The notes beneath the pieces are model-generated. The model did not search any database, was not told where the DNA came from, and was given only the letters and a program-made list of their open reading frames with translations. A stretch of 64,000 nucleotides of DNA from contig OX387203.1 in assembly GCA_947561715.1 (NCBI GenBank), positions 14,942,001-15,006,000 on the forward strand, in the 5' to 3' direction. The translations under genes and the position numbers were made by a program. Shown piece after piece: positions 1 to 11,193 of the stretch. The stretch comes from Ascidia mentula. Taxonomy: Eukaryota > Chordata > Ascidiacea > Phlebobranchia > Ascidiidae. The first letter of the stretch is position 1; every line of letters begins with the position of its first letter.

Positions 1-1243
1 CAGCAATGTGGTTGGTTTCTCTAATGGAAGGCAATCTTCTCGTAATTCTAAACAGCAGAGAGCAACTACATGAAAATCTTTTAAAATCCCAAACTTTTTC
101 CGAAAAGAGTTAACATTGTTGAATATTCAGCAATTATAGTATTAGAAGTATTGAATATAAATTGTCTTAACATATCACAAAGCCAGTTATCTTTTGGTAG
201 AAAGCATTATCCATTCTTTTCTAGTTACAAATGCATTACTTTTTCGACCCAACATTTAAGCATAGTCAATACATATATATTTTGCACTATATTGTATACA
301 ATAACAAACTAACGTAAGCTTACGGTAAGATGTAGGTAAGAGCTCCATTGTAATATATCATGATGGATATGGTGTGAATACGAATAGAGATTTGAAACTT
401 AGTCCCTCTGCTTAATCTTGCCCTGCCCAGACGACAAAAGGGCCTTGCACTCCATTCATTTCCAGTTGGTCCATTCTTGATGATTAGCTGTGTGTTACAT
501 ACAAAGCGAAACCATTACAACCAGCAAGTTTATCCAATTCAATGTTTTACAGTATGATAGTTTGTATTATCATAATCTCCTGATAGCAATATGCCCAACA
601 GAAACACATTCTACTTTAATAAGCTATACTGATGATGTTTAGAAGCATAGGCGATACATATACATATATGAAATATATCAATTGAAAAGCTTGTGAAATA
701 ACGATTCAGGATTTATTACAGAACTTGCTACAGTAAGTTGAAAGTTCGTTCAATTTACTGTAACCTTTCCCAGCGACCAATGGCATATTTAAATTAGAAT
801 GGCTTGACAGCGCCGTCTAGCGGATGAACCAAAAGAAGGCACTAAAACATACGAACTTTTAATTCTTGCTGATTCTTTTTGAAAATGGTTTGTTCATACC
901 AAAATAATGTTTTTGAGAAGTACATTGTTAGTTATCTGACTTAATCTTGCATGCCTCGTGTTATTACACTAGTGACCTGTAGTAACCCAGACGGACTGTA
1001 CTGTTAGGGAAGTGGTTTGAGTTTCTTCCCACTAAAAGATATGTTTGGGTGATAGTTTGCTTATCAAGCTATTAACGGTCGTTACATCGCTGCTTTTCTA
1101 TGCCGTGTAAATATGTTTTCTATGTCACGTTATTTTGCGAACAGCGTATATCGCCGTTGAACTGCAACTCACAGCTAGGGTTGAGGCAAGGAAAATGTTT
1201 AAACCCCTCCAGACTCGTGCAAGCAAAGAAAACTTTCGGAAAT

Positions 1244-1300
1244 GCGTGCAGAGCATATTGGATTAGCGATCCATCGCCTTAACCACTCGGCCACCTTGTC
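1244..1300 (-). pseudogene. tRNA-Ser(GCT)-derived fragment, unit 1
   Basis: The minus strand reads as the 5' two thirds of a class II tRNA-Ser. It has the A-box TGGCCGAGTGG, a D-loop with GGTTAAG, and an anticodon stem ATGGA/TCCA(T) around a 7-nt loop with anticodon GCT. A variable-arm start TGCTCTGCACGC follows. No T-arm (GGTTCGANNCC) and no 3' acceptor strand follow, so it is not a working tRNA gene. It could be a tRNA pseudogene or the head of a tRNA-derived SINE. It recurs in the same context in all four units. Confidence 0.6.
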
Positions 1301-1332
1301 ATCCAAAACCTGTTGTTATACGAAATATTTAT

Positions 1333-1815
1333 GTGAGATTTGTTTGGAAAAAATATTGTCTTGGAAAAACTACTTTAGTTTGGTTTAATATTGTCGGATA
1401 CGATAAATTGCACTTACATAAACTTGATAGATGGTTTGCCACATCCTTCGATAGTTCAGTTGGTGCGGCGGTAGAGTTTATCACAAATACATCTGAAGTA
1501 CACAGCATTTTAGGTGAAAGCACTTTGAAAAGGAATGCATTAAACTAACTGGTTTTACATGATTTCTTTCTTCCTGAGTATTGCAAATGCCTTCACTATC
1601 TTTAGTAAATGGAAAGCATGAAAGCTTTTCCATTCAAGGTTAGCAATTGTTACAGGCGTAAACAAATTTATTGTGCTGTTTTGGTAAACTTTGCCCATCT
1701 TAAAAAAAGTACAGTACATAATAAACATGCTGCGTTCAGGTCGCAGTACTTTAGACAACTTGGCCACCCTGTCTATGCACTGTACTTTGTTATATTTAGA
1801 AATGTTCAGAAGTAG
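1333..1815 (+). other. Conserved unit segment with unidentified open frames
   Basis: This stretch recurs at about 8520-8960, 26425-26911 and 54200-54650. It keeps a plus-strand open frame (71 codons here, 81 codons at 26425-26670) and a second frame starting near the AAATGGAAAGC sequence. I do not recognise either product. Minus-strand frames are also open, so openness alone is weak evidence of coding. It may be an old repeat carried by the unit. Confidence 0.25.
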
Positions 1816-1968
1816 TTTTTAGGGCGCAATTACAAACCTTGTAAACGATGATTTGTTTAAAATTATTTCATCCTGGTCAATTAAATGCGTTGTTGGTTTT
1901 TGAAACTACAAAACTGTCAAAATCACAACAAAAAATTCAAAAAAAAACACACAAACCGGCAGTCTCAA

Positions 1969-3203
1969 TCAATAATGTTGGTAATATTTACCAAGAATCC
2001 GATAAGATCGAACAAAGCTTGACACCCTCGTGTAAATCCCAGGTTTGTTTACGTTTCCACAACCGATGCCCCAACTTGTGATATCCCAGATTGTGTGATG
2101 GTTTATGTTAAGGTCAACGCATGACAAGAACTCCAACTGTTAGTGCCGTCGTTCTGAAAAACAAGATTGGAAATTGTTAGTGGTAATATTTTTAGATAAA
2201 CAAGAATGACTCGATTTAACCATACAGTAACTAAAGTGGAAAAAGAAAATTTCCACTCTTACTGCAGTAAACATTGTCAGACTCAAACAGCCAAGTAGGC
2301 GACTGCAATTCTCATGGACGAATATGCTCACTGGCACCACTGGTGGCCATTTTTTGCTGGACGTGCTGCGATTAATTGGAATATGGTGATTTGTTCATTC
2401 TTCTAAAAATGAAATGCGATTTTTGTTTTCATTACTGTTGTCATGGATGTCACTTGTATCTTGTGCAGTGTTAATACATAAATATAAAAGAAATAGGGTA
2501 AGTTTGTACCACATCGAAAAGTTTTCAAGTAACATGTGCTTTGTATAATTTCTCCTTTAGCATTACCCCAATAAACCATTATATCCAGAAACATAGAAAA
2601 CTTCCTGCATCCCACATTCCCCAACCAGATATTCCATACTCATATTGTGATGAAAACTGGTTTTGTCCAAGAGGCAAACATGTTGACTGCATAAATCCAC
2701 TGCAAACATAGAAATAGGTTAGTAATGGAACAGAAAAGTACATGGATTACATTTGAAGAAAATTGTGATTCTGTACTAAAATCCAAGCTGACATACTGCT
2801 TATATGGGAGAATATTCGAGTTCAGAAAAAGTGAGATCCTGTAAAGAACGACATTGTCCCCGACCCCGTAGACTTTTAACTTGAATGATTTGCAACAGAA
2901 AATAGTTGGGAATGATCACATAGTGAGGTTTTCCTCTTCAATAATTAGGTCGTGTGAATCCTTTGATTTGTGGTAACCTGTAACCACCTACCCCAGGCCC
3001 CAATCGCTGGTTTCATTGGTTAACCTGTCACCATGGAAACAGCTCAATAATACTATCTGCAAATCAATACTCTTTTATGAAACAGATTGCACACAAGAAA
3101 CTCTTACATTTGAGCTGAATTTAACACAATGTGCAGCTGTAAGAAGGTAATGTCAAGTGTGGGGTTTACAGCATGTTAGTGGATGTCTCCAATGTATGGA
3201 AAC
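1969..3203 (-). pseudogene. Trypsin-like protease pseudogene P1, unit 1
   Basis: Decayed paralogue of the P2 protease. From the 5' side, an exon-2 relic (3061-3203) still spells LTAAHCVKFSSN, with the catalytic His. An exon-3 relic lies near 2936-3040. An exon-4 relic (2600-2700) encodes the disulphide/ISGWG region. An exon-5 relic (2276-2340) encodes PVSIFVHENCSRLLG. The exon-6 relic (1969-2150) keeps [20 protein letters not shown], but the GDSGGP segment is rearranged and the catalytic Ser is gone. It cannot encode an active protease. Confidence 0.75.
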
Positions 3204-3689
3204 CTGTTGAAATCATAAAAGTAAATTAGTTTTCTTGATGTTATGTGAATATCACATATCTTGCACACTTGCACAGAATGTCACCATTACTTAACTTAAA
3301 AGTGTTTCTTCGGTTTGACGTTGTAACACTTAAATCATTTTAACCTGTTGTCATTTTTGACAAACAAGTTGCAGATTTTAACAACTTTTTTTTTAGTTTT
3401 TAAACTGGGTTAAAATATAATCAATCATATTATTCATCAATACTTCATTATTTTGTAACAATTAAATAATAATGACTTATATCAATGGTGGGGGAAGGTC
3501 AAATATTAAAACATAACCTTGTCTTACACAATTCATAAAATATCATTTATGCAAAACATTTTGTGTTAATTAAAAGCAATACTGCTTACCACATGTTTGT
3601 CATCTTTTATTGTCATTTTCTGTTATGAGTAAGATTGCATTCTATCGGTGTGTTTAACTTCTAATATTACAATTTGGTTGTTTTTTACC

Positions 3690-3907
3690 CAGGATGTCTT
3701 TGCAAAGAAGTATTGGTGTTTACAACAACTCCATTATTTCCCGTCGTTATTTTCCAATCCTCAGGTTGGCATCGCTATGACTCTGCAAAAACAACACAGG
3801 TATTTAATGACTTTGCAATTAAAAGCATCAACGTTTGTAAACGAGTTTTAGATAAAAAAACCCTTTTCTTTATGGTTCTTTTGCTTTTGAACACTTGTAA
3901 ACATTAG
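3690..3907 (+). pseudogene. Copy of unidentified plus-strand exon, unit 1
   Basis: Counterpart of the exon at 10298-10499. It encodes CKEVLVFTTTPLFPVV and SGWHRYDSAKTTQVFNDF, then diverges near the 3' end where an A-run alters the frame relative to unit 2. Shorter, further decayed copies lie at 27690-27840 and 56590-56690; the last is cut by a foldback element. The product is not recognised. Confidence 0.4.
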
Positions 3908-4013
3908 TTCATTCGTCTATTTTTTGCAGGAACAACAACTACAGTCTGACCTTTTTAATCTAAACTACTTGGTTTCATCAAATATGTTCTAGTTTGCTAA
4001 AACAGCACATACT

Positions 4014-4480
4014 TTATTGAAAAAAAAAATTTAGCTATCTTTTGCAGAAAATTTCACAAGCCCTGCATATATATATATAATTTACTGTGACATGGAGCCC
4101 GACGGCACCACTGGTTTTAGCTTTTACATGGACATGGGGTTTCACCTTGATTGGCTTCGGAGGTTTGCATCTAGTGTTTGTGGAAATCTTCAACTGGTTG
4201 TTTGGCGAGAAAGATTGTCACGAGCCAACATCAAGCTGCACTGATGAGACCTAACAGATCAAAACATAGACCCAGTCGTCCAGTCTGCAACTCACTTAAT
4301 ATGATTTCTGTTGACAAAAGTTACGAATTAATTTAGTTTGGGGTTAGCATGATGACTAGGACTGATTTATTCGGATTTGGGGCAAAATTTATTGTGGGAT
4401 TTTTTTCTTATCTGGATTCATTTCAAAATAAACCCAGCAACTAACTTTTAAACAGAGCACAACTAAACTGAATTCCACTT
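4014..4480 (+). repeat. Hammerhead-bearing element, extra copy in unit 1
   Basis: This repeat runs from an A-rich/TATATA tract through TTTACTGTGACATGGAGCCC to about TTAGTTTGGGG. At 4233-4293 it has a degenerate type I hammerhead: stem I AAGCTGCA pairing with TGCAACTC, core CTGATGA, stem II GACC-TAACA-GATC, and cleavage triplet GTC ending at 4285. The invariant GAA after stem II reads AAA (G12 lost), so self-cleavage is not expected. It is an additional insertion relative to the single copy of the other units. Confidence 0.6.
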
Positions 4481-4591
4481 AACAAATGTAGGGGGTTCTT
4501 TGTACCAAGTTATTGCTACAAGGACTCAATGTAGGGCAGACATGTTGTTGGTGATCTTGTGAAAATTAGAGGTCATGAGCGTGACCTGAGT

Positions 4592-5270
4592 TTATTCATT
4601 TCTGCTACAATTTCCATAAAGCTGTAAGAGTTATAATTGTTTGACAAGATTGCATCAAAATATATGTAGCTAACGAATATTTTGTATTCTGTCTGTTTTA
4701 ATGTATTTCACAAATATTTATCTCCTACCGCTGAAATATCGATGTATATTTAGTGGTGCAAGACCATGTCCTAGACCATTAAAAATTTGTTTTTAATAGG
4801 CACAGTTTAAAAACCATCCCACCGCAATACTTAATAGTCGTCGATGATACAGACAGATACAATCTCATTGTTTCATAACATACGGTTTGTTTTGCGTTTT
4901 TCGTTAAACTGGACAGGCGCACATAACTACTGTAAAGCTGAATTTGCATGGCAAATGTCCGAAAAAATGCGGTTACAAGTTTAACAAAAAAATTCAAAAA
5001 CAAACCCTATATTATGAAACAATGCCATTGTATCTGTATCCTCAACTAAAGTATTGTGGAGAAATTGCTTTTAAACTTTGAACTATTAAAAACAAATCTG
5101 CAACTGCAATGGTCCAGGACGTGGTCTTGCACCACTAAATATACATTGATGTTTCAGCGGTAGGAGATAAATAGTTGCAAAATATATCAAAATCAGGTGG
5201 AATCTTGTCAAACAATTATAACTCTTATAGCGTGCAACTTCTGTAAAGAAATTGTAGCAGAAATGAATAA
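4592..5270. mobile_element. Foldback (long inverted repeat) element
   Basis: The sequence starting TTATTCATTTCTGCTACAAT returns as its reverse complement ending at 5270. The two arms of roughly 250 bp or more match imperfectly (shared blocks include GTTTGACAAGATT, TCTCCTACCGCTGAAA and TTTAGTGGTGCAAGACCA), with a short centre near 5000. It is present only in unit 1, so it inserted after that unit arose or was lost from the others. I could not define a target duplication. It has no coding capacity and looks like a palindromic MITE. Confidence 0.7.
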
Positions 5271-5500
5271 CTTATAAGGTTGTGTTTTCAAAAACGGTAT
5301 TGTTAACAGGTTATTGACTGATAGCATGACAAACCGTTGTTTTATAAGTGGTCATTGCAGCATAAATGCAGCGAGAGCGACCGATAAACAAAGCAACTGC
5401 AGAGACGATCCCTTGAACGTAGGGTTGGTTCTCAATCGCACTTTCACACCCCTCAAAACAATATGCCAAAATGCTGATGGGGTGTTCTGACACCAAAACA
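5271..5500. other. Unit 1-specific sequence, no recognised content
   Basis: About 230 bp between the foldback element and the truncated hAT MITE. It has no counterpart that I can see in the other units. I see no gene, repeat or RNA signature in it. Confidence 0.4.
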
Positions 5501-5795
5501 CCCCTCTTACAACTGCCACTGCCCTGGCACATGAGGTTAATATTCATGGCATGCCAAGCGATTTAGAAGTTCATACTTCAGTACTTTTCCATGCGTTTGT
5601 GATTGGCTTGCGTCGCAAAGATACGTCAAAAAGATAAATGTCGAAGAATTGCACAAATAAACATTTATATAATGATATAAGTATTGAGGCGGTGGCAACC
5701 CAGTGGTAACAAGATAAGGGCAACATACTCTGGTCTGCACGTACATAATTTATAAACACACATGTAATGTTTAAAACGTTGCTGACCCCTGCTGC
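5500..5795. mobile_element. hAT-like MITE, truncated left end (unit 1)
   Basis: The right end reads AACGTTGCTGACCCCTG. The left end, given in unit 3 as GGGGTCGGCAACCCC, is disrupted here. It is a non-coding copy of the element at 28927-29213. Confidence 0.5.
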
Positions 5796-5835
5796 ACTGA
5801 CACTGGTTAAGAACCACTGGTCTAAGTTTAAAATT

Positions 5836-5881
5836 CCCCAAAAAATTTAGCTATCTTTTGCAGAAAATTTCACAAGCCCTG

Positions 5882-5912
<31 letters not shown>

Positions 5913-6180
5913 CTGTGACATGGAGCCCGACGGCACCACTGGTTTTAGCTTTTACATGGACATGGGGTTTCACCTTGATTGGCTTCGGAGGTTTGCATCC
6001 AGTGTTTGTGGAAATCTTCAACTGGTTATTTGGCGAGCAAGATTGTCAAGAGCCAACATCAAGCTGCACTGATGAGATCTAACAGATCATAACATTCGCC
6101 AAGTCTGCAACTCACTAAATATGATTTCTGTTGACAAAAGTTACGAATTAATTTAGTTTGGGGTCAGCATGATGACTGGG
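5836..6180 (+). repeat. Hammerhead-bearing element, second copy in unit 1
   Basis: Same element as at 4014-4480, preceded by a longer (TA)n tract at about 5884-5908. The degenerate hammerhead spans 6061-6113. Its stem II reads GATC-TAACA-GATC, fully paired and differing from the other copies on the 5' side. The core after stem II is ATAAC instead of GAAAC. The predicted cleavage triplet GTC ends at 6105. Confidence 0.6.
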
Positions 6181-6821
6181 ACTTCTTTCAACAACAATTA
6201 ATTGCGTGGATTAGTGATGTTATTTTGGAGCTGATAAGATTGTTCTTATTAGTGTGATTTATTCAGATTTGGGGCAAAATTTATTCTGGGATTTTTTTCT
6301 TATCTGGATTCATTTCAAACAGCGCACAACTAAACTGCAAGTAAGTATTTGTGTACAACAGACCAATACAAGACATACACTTACTTCATTAACCAACATA
6401 TTCTCTTGTAACTTGATTCATGGACGTTGTCAGTTTGTGGGAGTTTCATTCTTCATTTGCAATGAGATTTCTTGCATTTAAAACCAATTCATTTGAAAAT
6501 AAGATATTTTGAGACAGTTGAAGTTTTAATTTTATTCCAAGACAAAGTAGATCCGTATGTTACGTTCCTACATGACAACATTCTATTCTGCAAACAACCC
6601 CTGGTATTCTTTCTTCTGAAAACTGGAATAAAAATGTCGGAAAACTTTCGTTTCACTTTCTGCTTCAGACATATTTCACTTTATATATTTCGCAGCAATT
6701 TTATTTACAGCAAAAAACATTTATTTTGAACAAATCACAAAAAAACAAATAATTCTGGAACTCGCGTGTTTTGTTTCAATCCGGACCACTGGAGTCTTCA
6801 TCGGATGAGAGGAAGGAATAT

Positions 6822-7453
6822 TTATTGAACATACAAACCCCAAGCTCTCGGCTGAAAAAAAATCACAAAACTTTTAATTTCATCAAAATTAACGAAACCA
6901 TGTTTTAACACAAATATGAATTAAACAAATTCTTACTGGGTTTTCCAGTTTTTCAATCTCTTCTTCCAAGACTCCAATAGATTCGGAATCGAATCCGCAT
7001 CCACTCAGCTCCAACCCCCGATCCACTTCAGGGAGAATCCGACAAATATTTTCAACATCTTTTCGTTCAAACTTGTTGTTACTCAGGTAGAGAATTCTCA
7101 ACTATTCAAAATATAAAGATTGGTCGGAAATATTTGTTTCAAACTTTTTTTGAAACAGAATTTTTTTTCTTAAAACCGGATTAAAATTAACTCCATGTTT
7201 TCCCTTTTGATTAAAAAAAGTAAGTTTTTCTAAAAATATCATGGATTTAAAGAAATATTCATTCTCAAAATAATGAAAACCAACCTTGAGTTCCATCTTT
7301 ATAATCGCTTCACAGATCATGTTTAAAGTTTCGGAATTAAGTCCGCATCCCCCCAACCCCAAACCGGGTTTTCGAATCCTTGGGAGGAAATCCGCGAGAG
7401 CGAAAACATCCGAAATCTTCAGTGGGATTCCGTTTAAATTCAACACCCGAGGA
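6822..7453 (-). pseudogene. NLR 3' remnant (LRR exons 9-11), unit 1
   Basis: Last exon 6822-6851 (PRAWGLYVQ and stop). LRR exon 6937-7101 encodes 55 residues starting LRILYLSNNKFERKD and containing LELSGCGFDSESIGVLEEE. The preceding LRR exon starts at 7285 and runs right to about 7453, where it stops inside the codons for the conserved IPLKISD/LNLNG segment region. There it is joined to sequence lying upstream of the P2 first exon. Splice sites of the two complete exons are canonical. Without the NACHT and the start, this is a gene tail, not a gene. Confidence 0.8.
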
Positions 7454-7565
7454 CATGAAAGCCGGCATCTGACTGACAGCGAATATAAGACATGGGTTTG
7501 AATTGAGCTCTCCTATAATTGTACGTTTCAACATAACTTTGCAAATCTCCCATAAAATCATTTAC

Positions 7566-7699
7566 CTGCCACGGCTGACTCCCGGGGTTAGCGTTGACCC
7601 CTTCCACTATCCTCAACCCGTCTTTGACCTCAGGACAGAAAGCCGGAACAGGAATATCGGTGGTGGCTTCACCGCAAGATTCTTCTTGCAGTTTGCTAC
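7566..7699 (-). pseudogene. P2 protease exon remnant, unit 1
   Basis: Single surviving exon of a P2 protease, homologous to 52779-52897. It encodes the propeptide Cys, the activation site and a GVNANPG-SQPWQ-like start, then a GTAAAT donor. It is 134 nt long instead of 119 because of an in-frame 15-nt insertion. All downstream catalytic exons are deleted by the junction at about 7453. Confidence 0.7.
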
Positions 7700-8431
7700 C
7701 TGGGAATATACTACCGAGTTGTGCATCCCCGTAATAAATTGTGAAAAACTTCGTACAACTAACCTAAATCTTGGTCAGTTAAAAGCCGAAAATGTTCCGT
7801 CCTTTGCGAGTTGTAAACAGCAATGTGGTTGGTTTCTCCAATGGAAGGCAATCTTCTCGTAATTCTAAACAGCAGAGAGCAACTACATGAAAATCTTTCA
7901 AAATCTCCAACTTTTTCCGAAAAGAGTTAACATTGTTGAATATTCATCAATTAGTATTAGAAGTATTGAATATAAATTGTCTTTACACATCACAAAGCCA
8001 GTTATCTTTTGGTAGAAAGCATTATGCATTCTTTTCCAGTTACAAATGCATTACTTTTTCGACCCAACATTTAAGCATAGGCAATACATGTATATTTTGC
8101 ACTATATTGTATACAATAACAAACTAATGTTAGCTTACGGTAAGAGCTCCGTTGTAATATATCATGATCAGTCGACCCATGGCATATTTAAATTAGAATG
8201 GCTTGGCGGCGCCGTCTAGCGGATGAACCAAAAGAAGGCACTAAAACATACGAACTTTTAATTCTTGCTGTTTCTTTTTGAAAATGGTTTGTCGTATAGT
8301 CAGATAACTAACGTGATTAATTTACAAAACTATTGAACAATAGCGTATACCGCCACTCACAGCTAGGTTTGAGGCAAGGAAAATGTTTAAATCCCTCCGG
8401 ACTCGTGCAAGCAAAGAAAACTTTCGGAAAT

Positions 8432-8488
8432 GCGTGCAGAGCACAATGGATTAGCGATCCATCGTCTTAACCATTCGGCCACCTCGTC
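8432..8488 (-). pseudogene. tRNA-Ser(GCT)-derived fragment, unit 2
   Basis: Paralogue of the fragment at 1244-1300, with acceptor 5' strand GACGAGG. The A-box has one change (TGGCCGAATGG). The anticodon loop with GCT is kept, and the T-arm is absent as in the other copies. Confidence 0.6.
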
Positions 8489-9148
8489 GTCCAAAACCTG
8501 TTGTTAAATGAAATATTTCTGTGAGATTTGTTTGAAAAAAATATTGTCTTGTAAAAACTACTTTAGTTTGGTTTAATATTGTCAGATACGATAAATTGCA
8601 CTTACATAAACTTGATAGATGGTTTGCCACATCCTTCGATAGTTCAGTTAGTGCGGCGGTAGAGTTTATCACAAATACATCTGAAGTACACAGCATTTTA
8701 GGTAAAAGCACTTTGAAAAAGAATGCATTAAACTAACTGGTTGTACAGGATATCTTTCTTCCTGAGTATTACAAATGCCTTCACTATCTTTAGTAAATGG
8801 AAAGCATGAAAGCTTTTCCATTCAAGGTTAGGAATTGTTACAGGCGTGAACAAATCTTTTGTGCTGTTTTGGTAAACTTTGCCCATCTTAAAAAAAGTAC
8901 AGTACATAATAAACGTGCTGTGTTCAGGTTGCAGTACTTTAGACATCCTGTCTATGCACTGTAATTTGTTATATTATTTAGTAATGTTTAAGTAGTTTTA
9001 AGGCGCAATTACAAGCTTTGTTAAACGATGATTTGTTTAAAATTATTTCATCCTGGTCAATTAAATGCCTTGTTGGTTTTTGAAACTATAAAACTGTCAA
9101 AATCACAACAAAAAATTCAAAAAAGCACACAAACCGGCGCAGTCTCAA

Positions 9149-10268
9149 TCAATAATGTTGGTAATATTTACCAAGAATCCGATAAGATCGAACAAAGCTT
9201 GACACCCTCGTGTAAATCCCAGGTTTGTTTACGTTTCCACAACCGATGCCCCAACTTGTGATATCCCAGATTGTGTGATGGTTTATGTTAAGGTCAACGC
9301 ATGACAAGAACCCCCACTGTTAGTGCTGTCGTTCTGAAAAACAAGATTGGAAATTGTTAGTGGAAATATGTTTAGATAAGCAAGAATGACTTGATTTTAC
9401 CATACAGTAACTAACAGTGGAAAAAGAAAATTTCCACTCTTACTGCAGTAAACATTGTCAGGTTCAAACAGCCAAGTAGGCGACTGCAATTCTCATGGAC
9501 GAATATGCTCTTTGGCCCCAACTGGTGGCCATTTGTTGCTGGACGTGCTGCGATTAATTGGAAAATAGTGATTTGTTCATTCTTCTAAAAATGAAATGCG
9601 ATTTTTGTTTTTATTACTTGTAGGTTGTTCAGTGTTAATACATAAAGATAAAAGAAATAGGGTAAGTTTGTACAGCGCTGAAAAGTTTTCAAGTAACATG
9701 TGCTTTGTATAATTTCATCTTTTAGCATTACCCCAATAAATCAATATATCCAGAAACATAGAAAACTTCCTGCACCCCGCATTCCCCAACCAGATATTCC
9801 ATACTCATATTGTGATGAAAACTGGTTTGTCCAAGAGGCAAACAGGCTGACTGCACAAATCGACTGCAAACATAGAAATAGGTTAGTAATGGAACAGAAA
9901 AGTACATGATTTACATTTGAATAAAATTGTGATTGTGTACTAAAATCCAAGCTGACATACTGCTTATATGGGAGAATATTCGAATTCGGAAAAAGTGAGA
10001 TCTTGTGAAGAATGACATTGTTCCCGTAGACTTTTCACTTGAATGATTTGCAACAGTATAGTTGGGAATGATCACATAGTGAGGTTTTCCTCTTCAATAA
10101 TTAGGTCATGTGAATCCTTTGATTTGTAGTAACCTGTAACCACCCACCCCGGGCCCCAATCGCTGGTCTCATTGGTTAACCTGTCACCATGGAAACAGCT
10201 CAATAATACTATTTGCAAATCAATGCTCTTTTTGAAACAGATTGCACACAAGAAACACTTACATTTGA
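9149..10268 (-). pseudogene. Trypsin-like protease pseudogene P1, unit 2
   Basis: Same arrangement as the unit 1 P1 copy, with relics of exons 6, 5, 4 and 3. The exon-2 relic is cut short at about 10268, where it abuts an unrelated plus-strand exon. The GDSGGP segment is degraded (the region around 9290-9340 lacks it). Nearly the same degraded Ser segment occurs in units 1 and 3, so the loss is probably older than these duplications. Confidence 0.7.
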
Positions 10269-10297
10269 GTTCTACAATTTGGGTGTTTTTTATCCAG

Positions 10298-10566
10298 GAT
10301 GTCCTTGCAGAGAAGTATTGGTGTTTACAACAACTCCATTATTTCCAGGCTTTATTTTCCAATCCTTCGGTTGGCATCGCTATGACTCTGCAAAAACAGC
10401 ACAGGTATTTAATGACTTTGCATCAAAAAGCGCCCAAGCTTGTAAAATAGTTTTAGATAAAGACCCTTTTCTTTATGGTTCTTTTGCTTTTGAACAATGG
10501 TAAACATTAGTTCATTCGTCTATTTTTTGCAGGAACAACAACTACAGTCTGACGTTTTTAATCTAA
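10298..10566 (+). pseudogene. Unidentified plus-strand terminal exons, unit 2
   Basis: An acceptor (TTTTTTATCCAG) opens an exon at 10298-10499 that ends at donor GTAAAC. Its frame encodes CPCREVLVFTTTPLFPGF, then QSFGWHRYDSAKTAQVFNDF and DKDPFLYGSFAFEQ. A second acceptor (TTTTTTGCAG) opens 10533-10566, which continues in phase as WNNNYSLTFLI and a TAA. The phases fit, and this copy has the longest open frame of the four. I do not recognise the protein. No 5' exons are visible because the exon abuts a broken P1 protease, so I treat it as a gene tail caught in the duplication. A functional gene is not excluded. Confidence 0.4.
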
Positions 10567-11193
10567 ACTACTTAGTTTTATCAAATATGCACATACTTTA
10601 TTTGAATTCCACTTGACCAATGTAGGGGGTTCTTTGTACCAAGTTATTGCTACCAAGGATTCAATGTAGGGCAGGCATGTTGTTGGTGACCTTGTGAAAA
10701 TTAGAGGTCATGATATTCTTGATGTTGCCTTGGTGATGTTTTACTCTTCACTGCAACCTGGTGGATAAAAGAAAGATTTTTTTCCAAAAAGAAATGAAAA
10801 CAATGACTTTTTGACAAAGGTTTGGGAGCACTGGCGACCCGCAACTAGAGTACCACCGAAACTCGGCAAATCTCAAACAAATGCATAATTATGACAGCCA
10901 ACCATAACATGGTTTTAATGCAATGAAAGAGGCCTAGAAACAAAAAAGTTATTGTCTTTATAATGCTACAAGAAATTAGGCTAATATTTGTGTTAATACA
11001 AGAAACGTTTATGCAGCAAAATAATGGTATCTAGACATATTTACACACACATTTGTGATAATATAGCAATATCAACACATCTAGGTAAAAACATCACATA
11101 AGTTTTCTGTATTTTATTTATTGAAATTTGCATACAACAAAGTTAAATACCGCTTGTGGGACCCAACTTTTTTGCTTGCGACCTCTTTTTCAG
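10567..11193. other. Unit segment without recognisable genes
   Basis: Shared with unit 3 (about 27960-28600) and partly with unit 1 (4480-4600). It is AT-rich with no ORF of note. I see nothing functional in it. Confidence 0.4.

Larger units (their letters stand above)
1..7817. repeat. Tandem array unit 1 (shortened)
   Basis: This is the first of four copies of a large segmental duplication. It starts at the sequence that recurs at 7818, 24848 and 53079. On the + strand it holds, in order: the tRNA-Ser-derived fragment, the P1 protease pseudogene, two hammerhead-bearing elements, NLR exons 9-11, and then a direct jump at about 7453 into the first recognised exon of the P2 protease. Everything between those two points in unit 2 (NACHT, linkers, most of P2) is missing. 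A foldback element at 4592-5270 is private to this unit. Confidence 0.8.
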
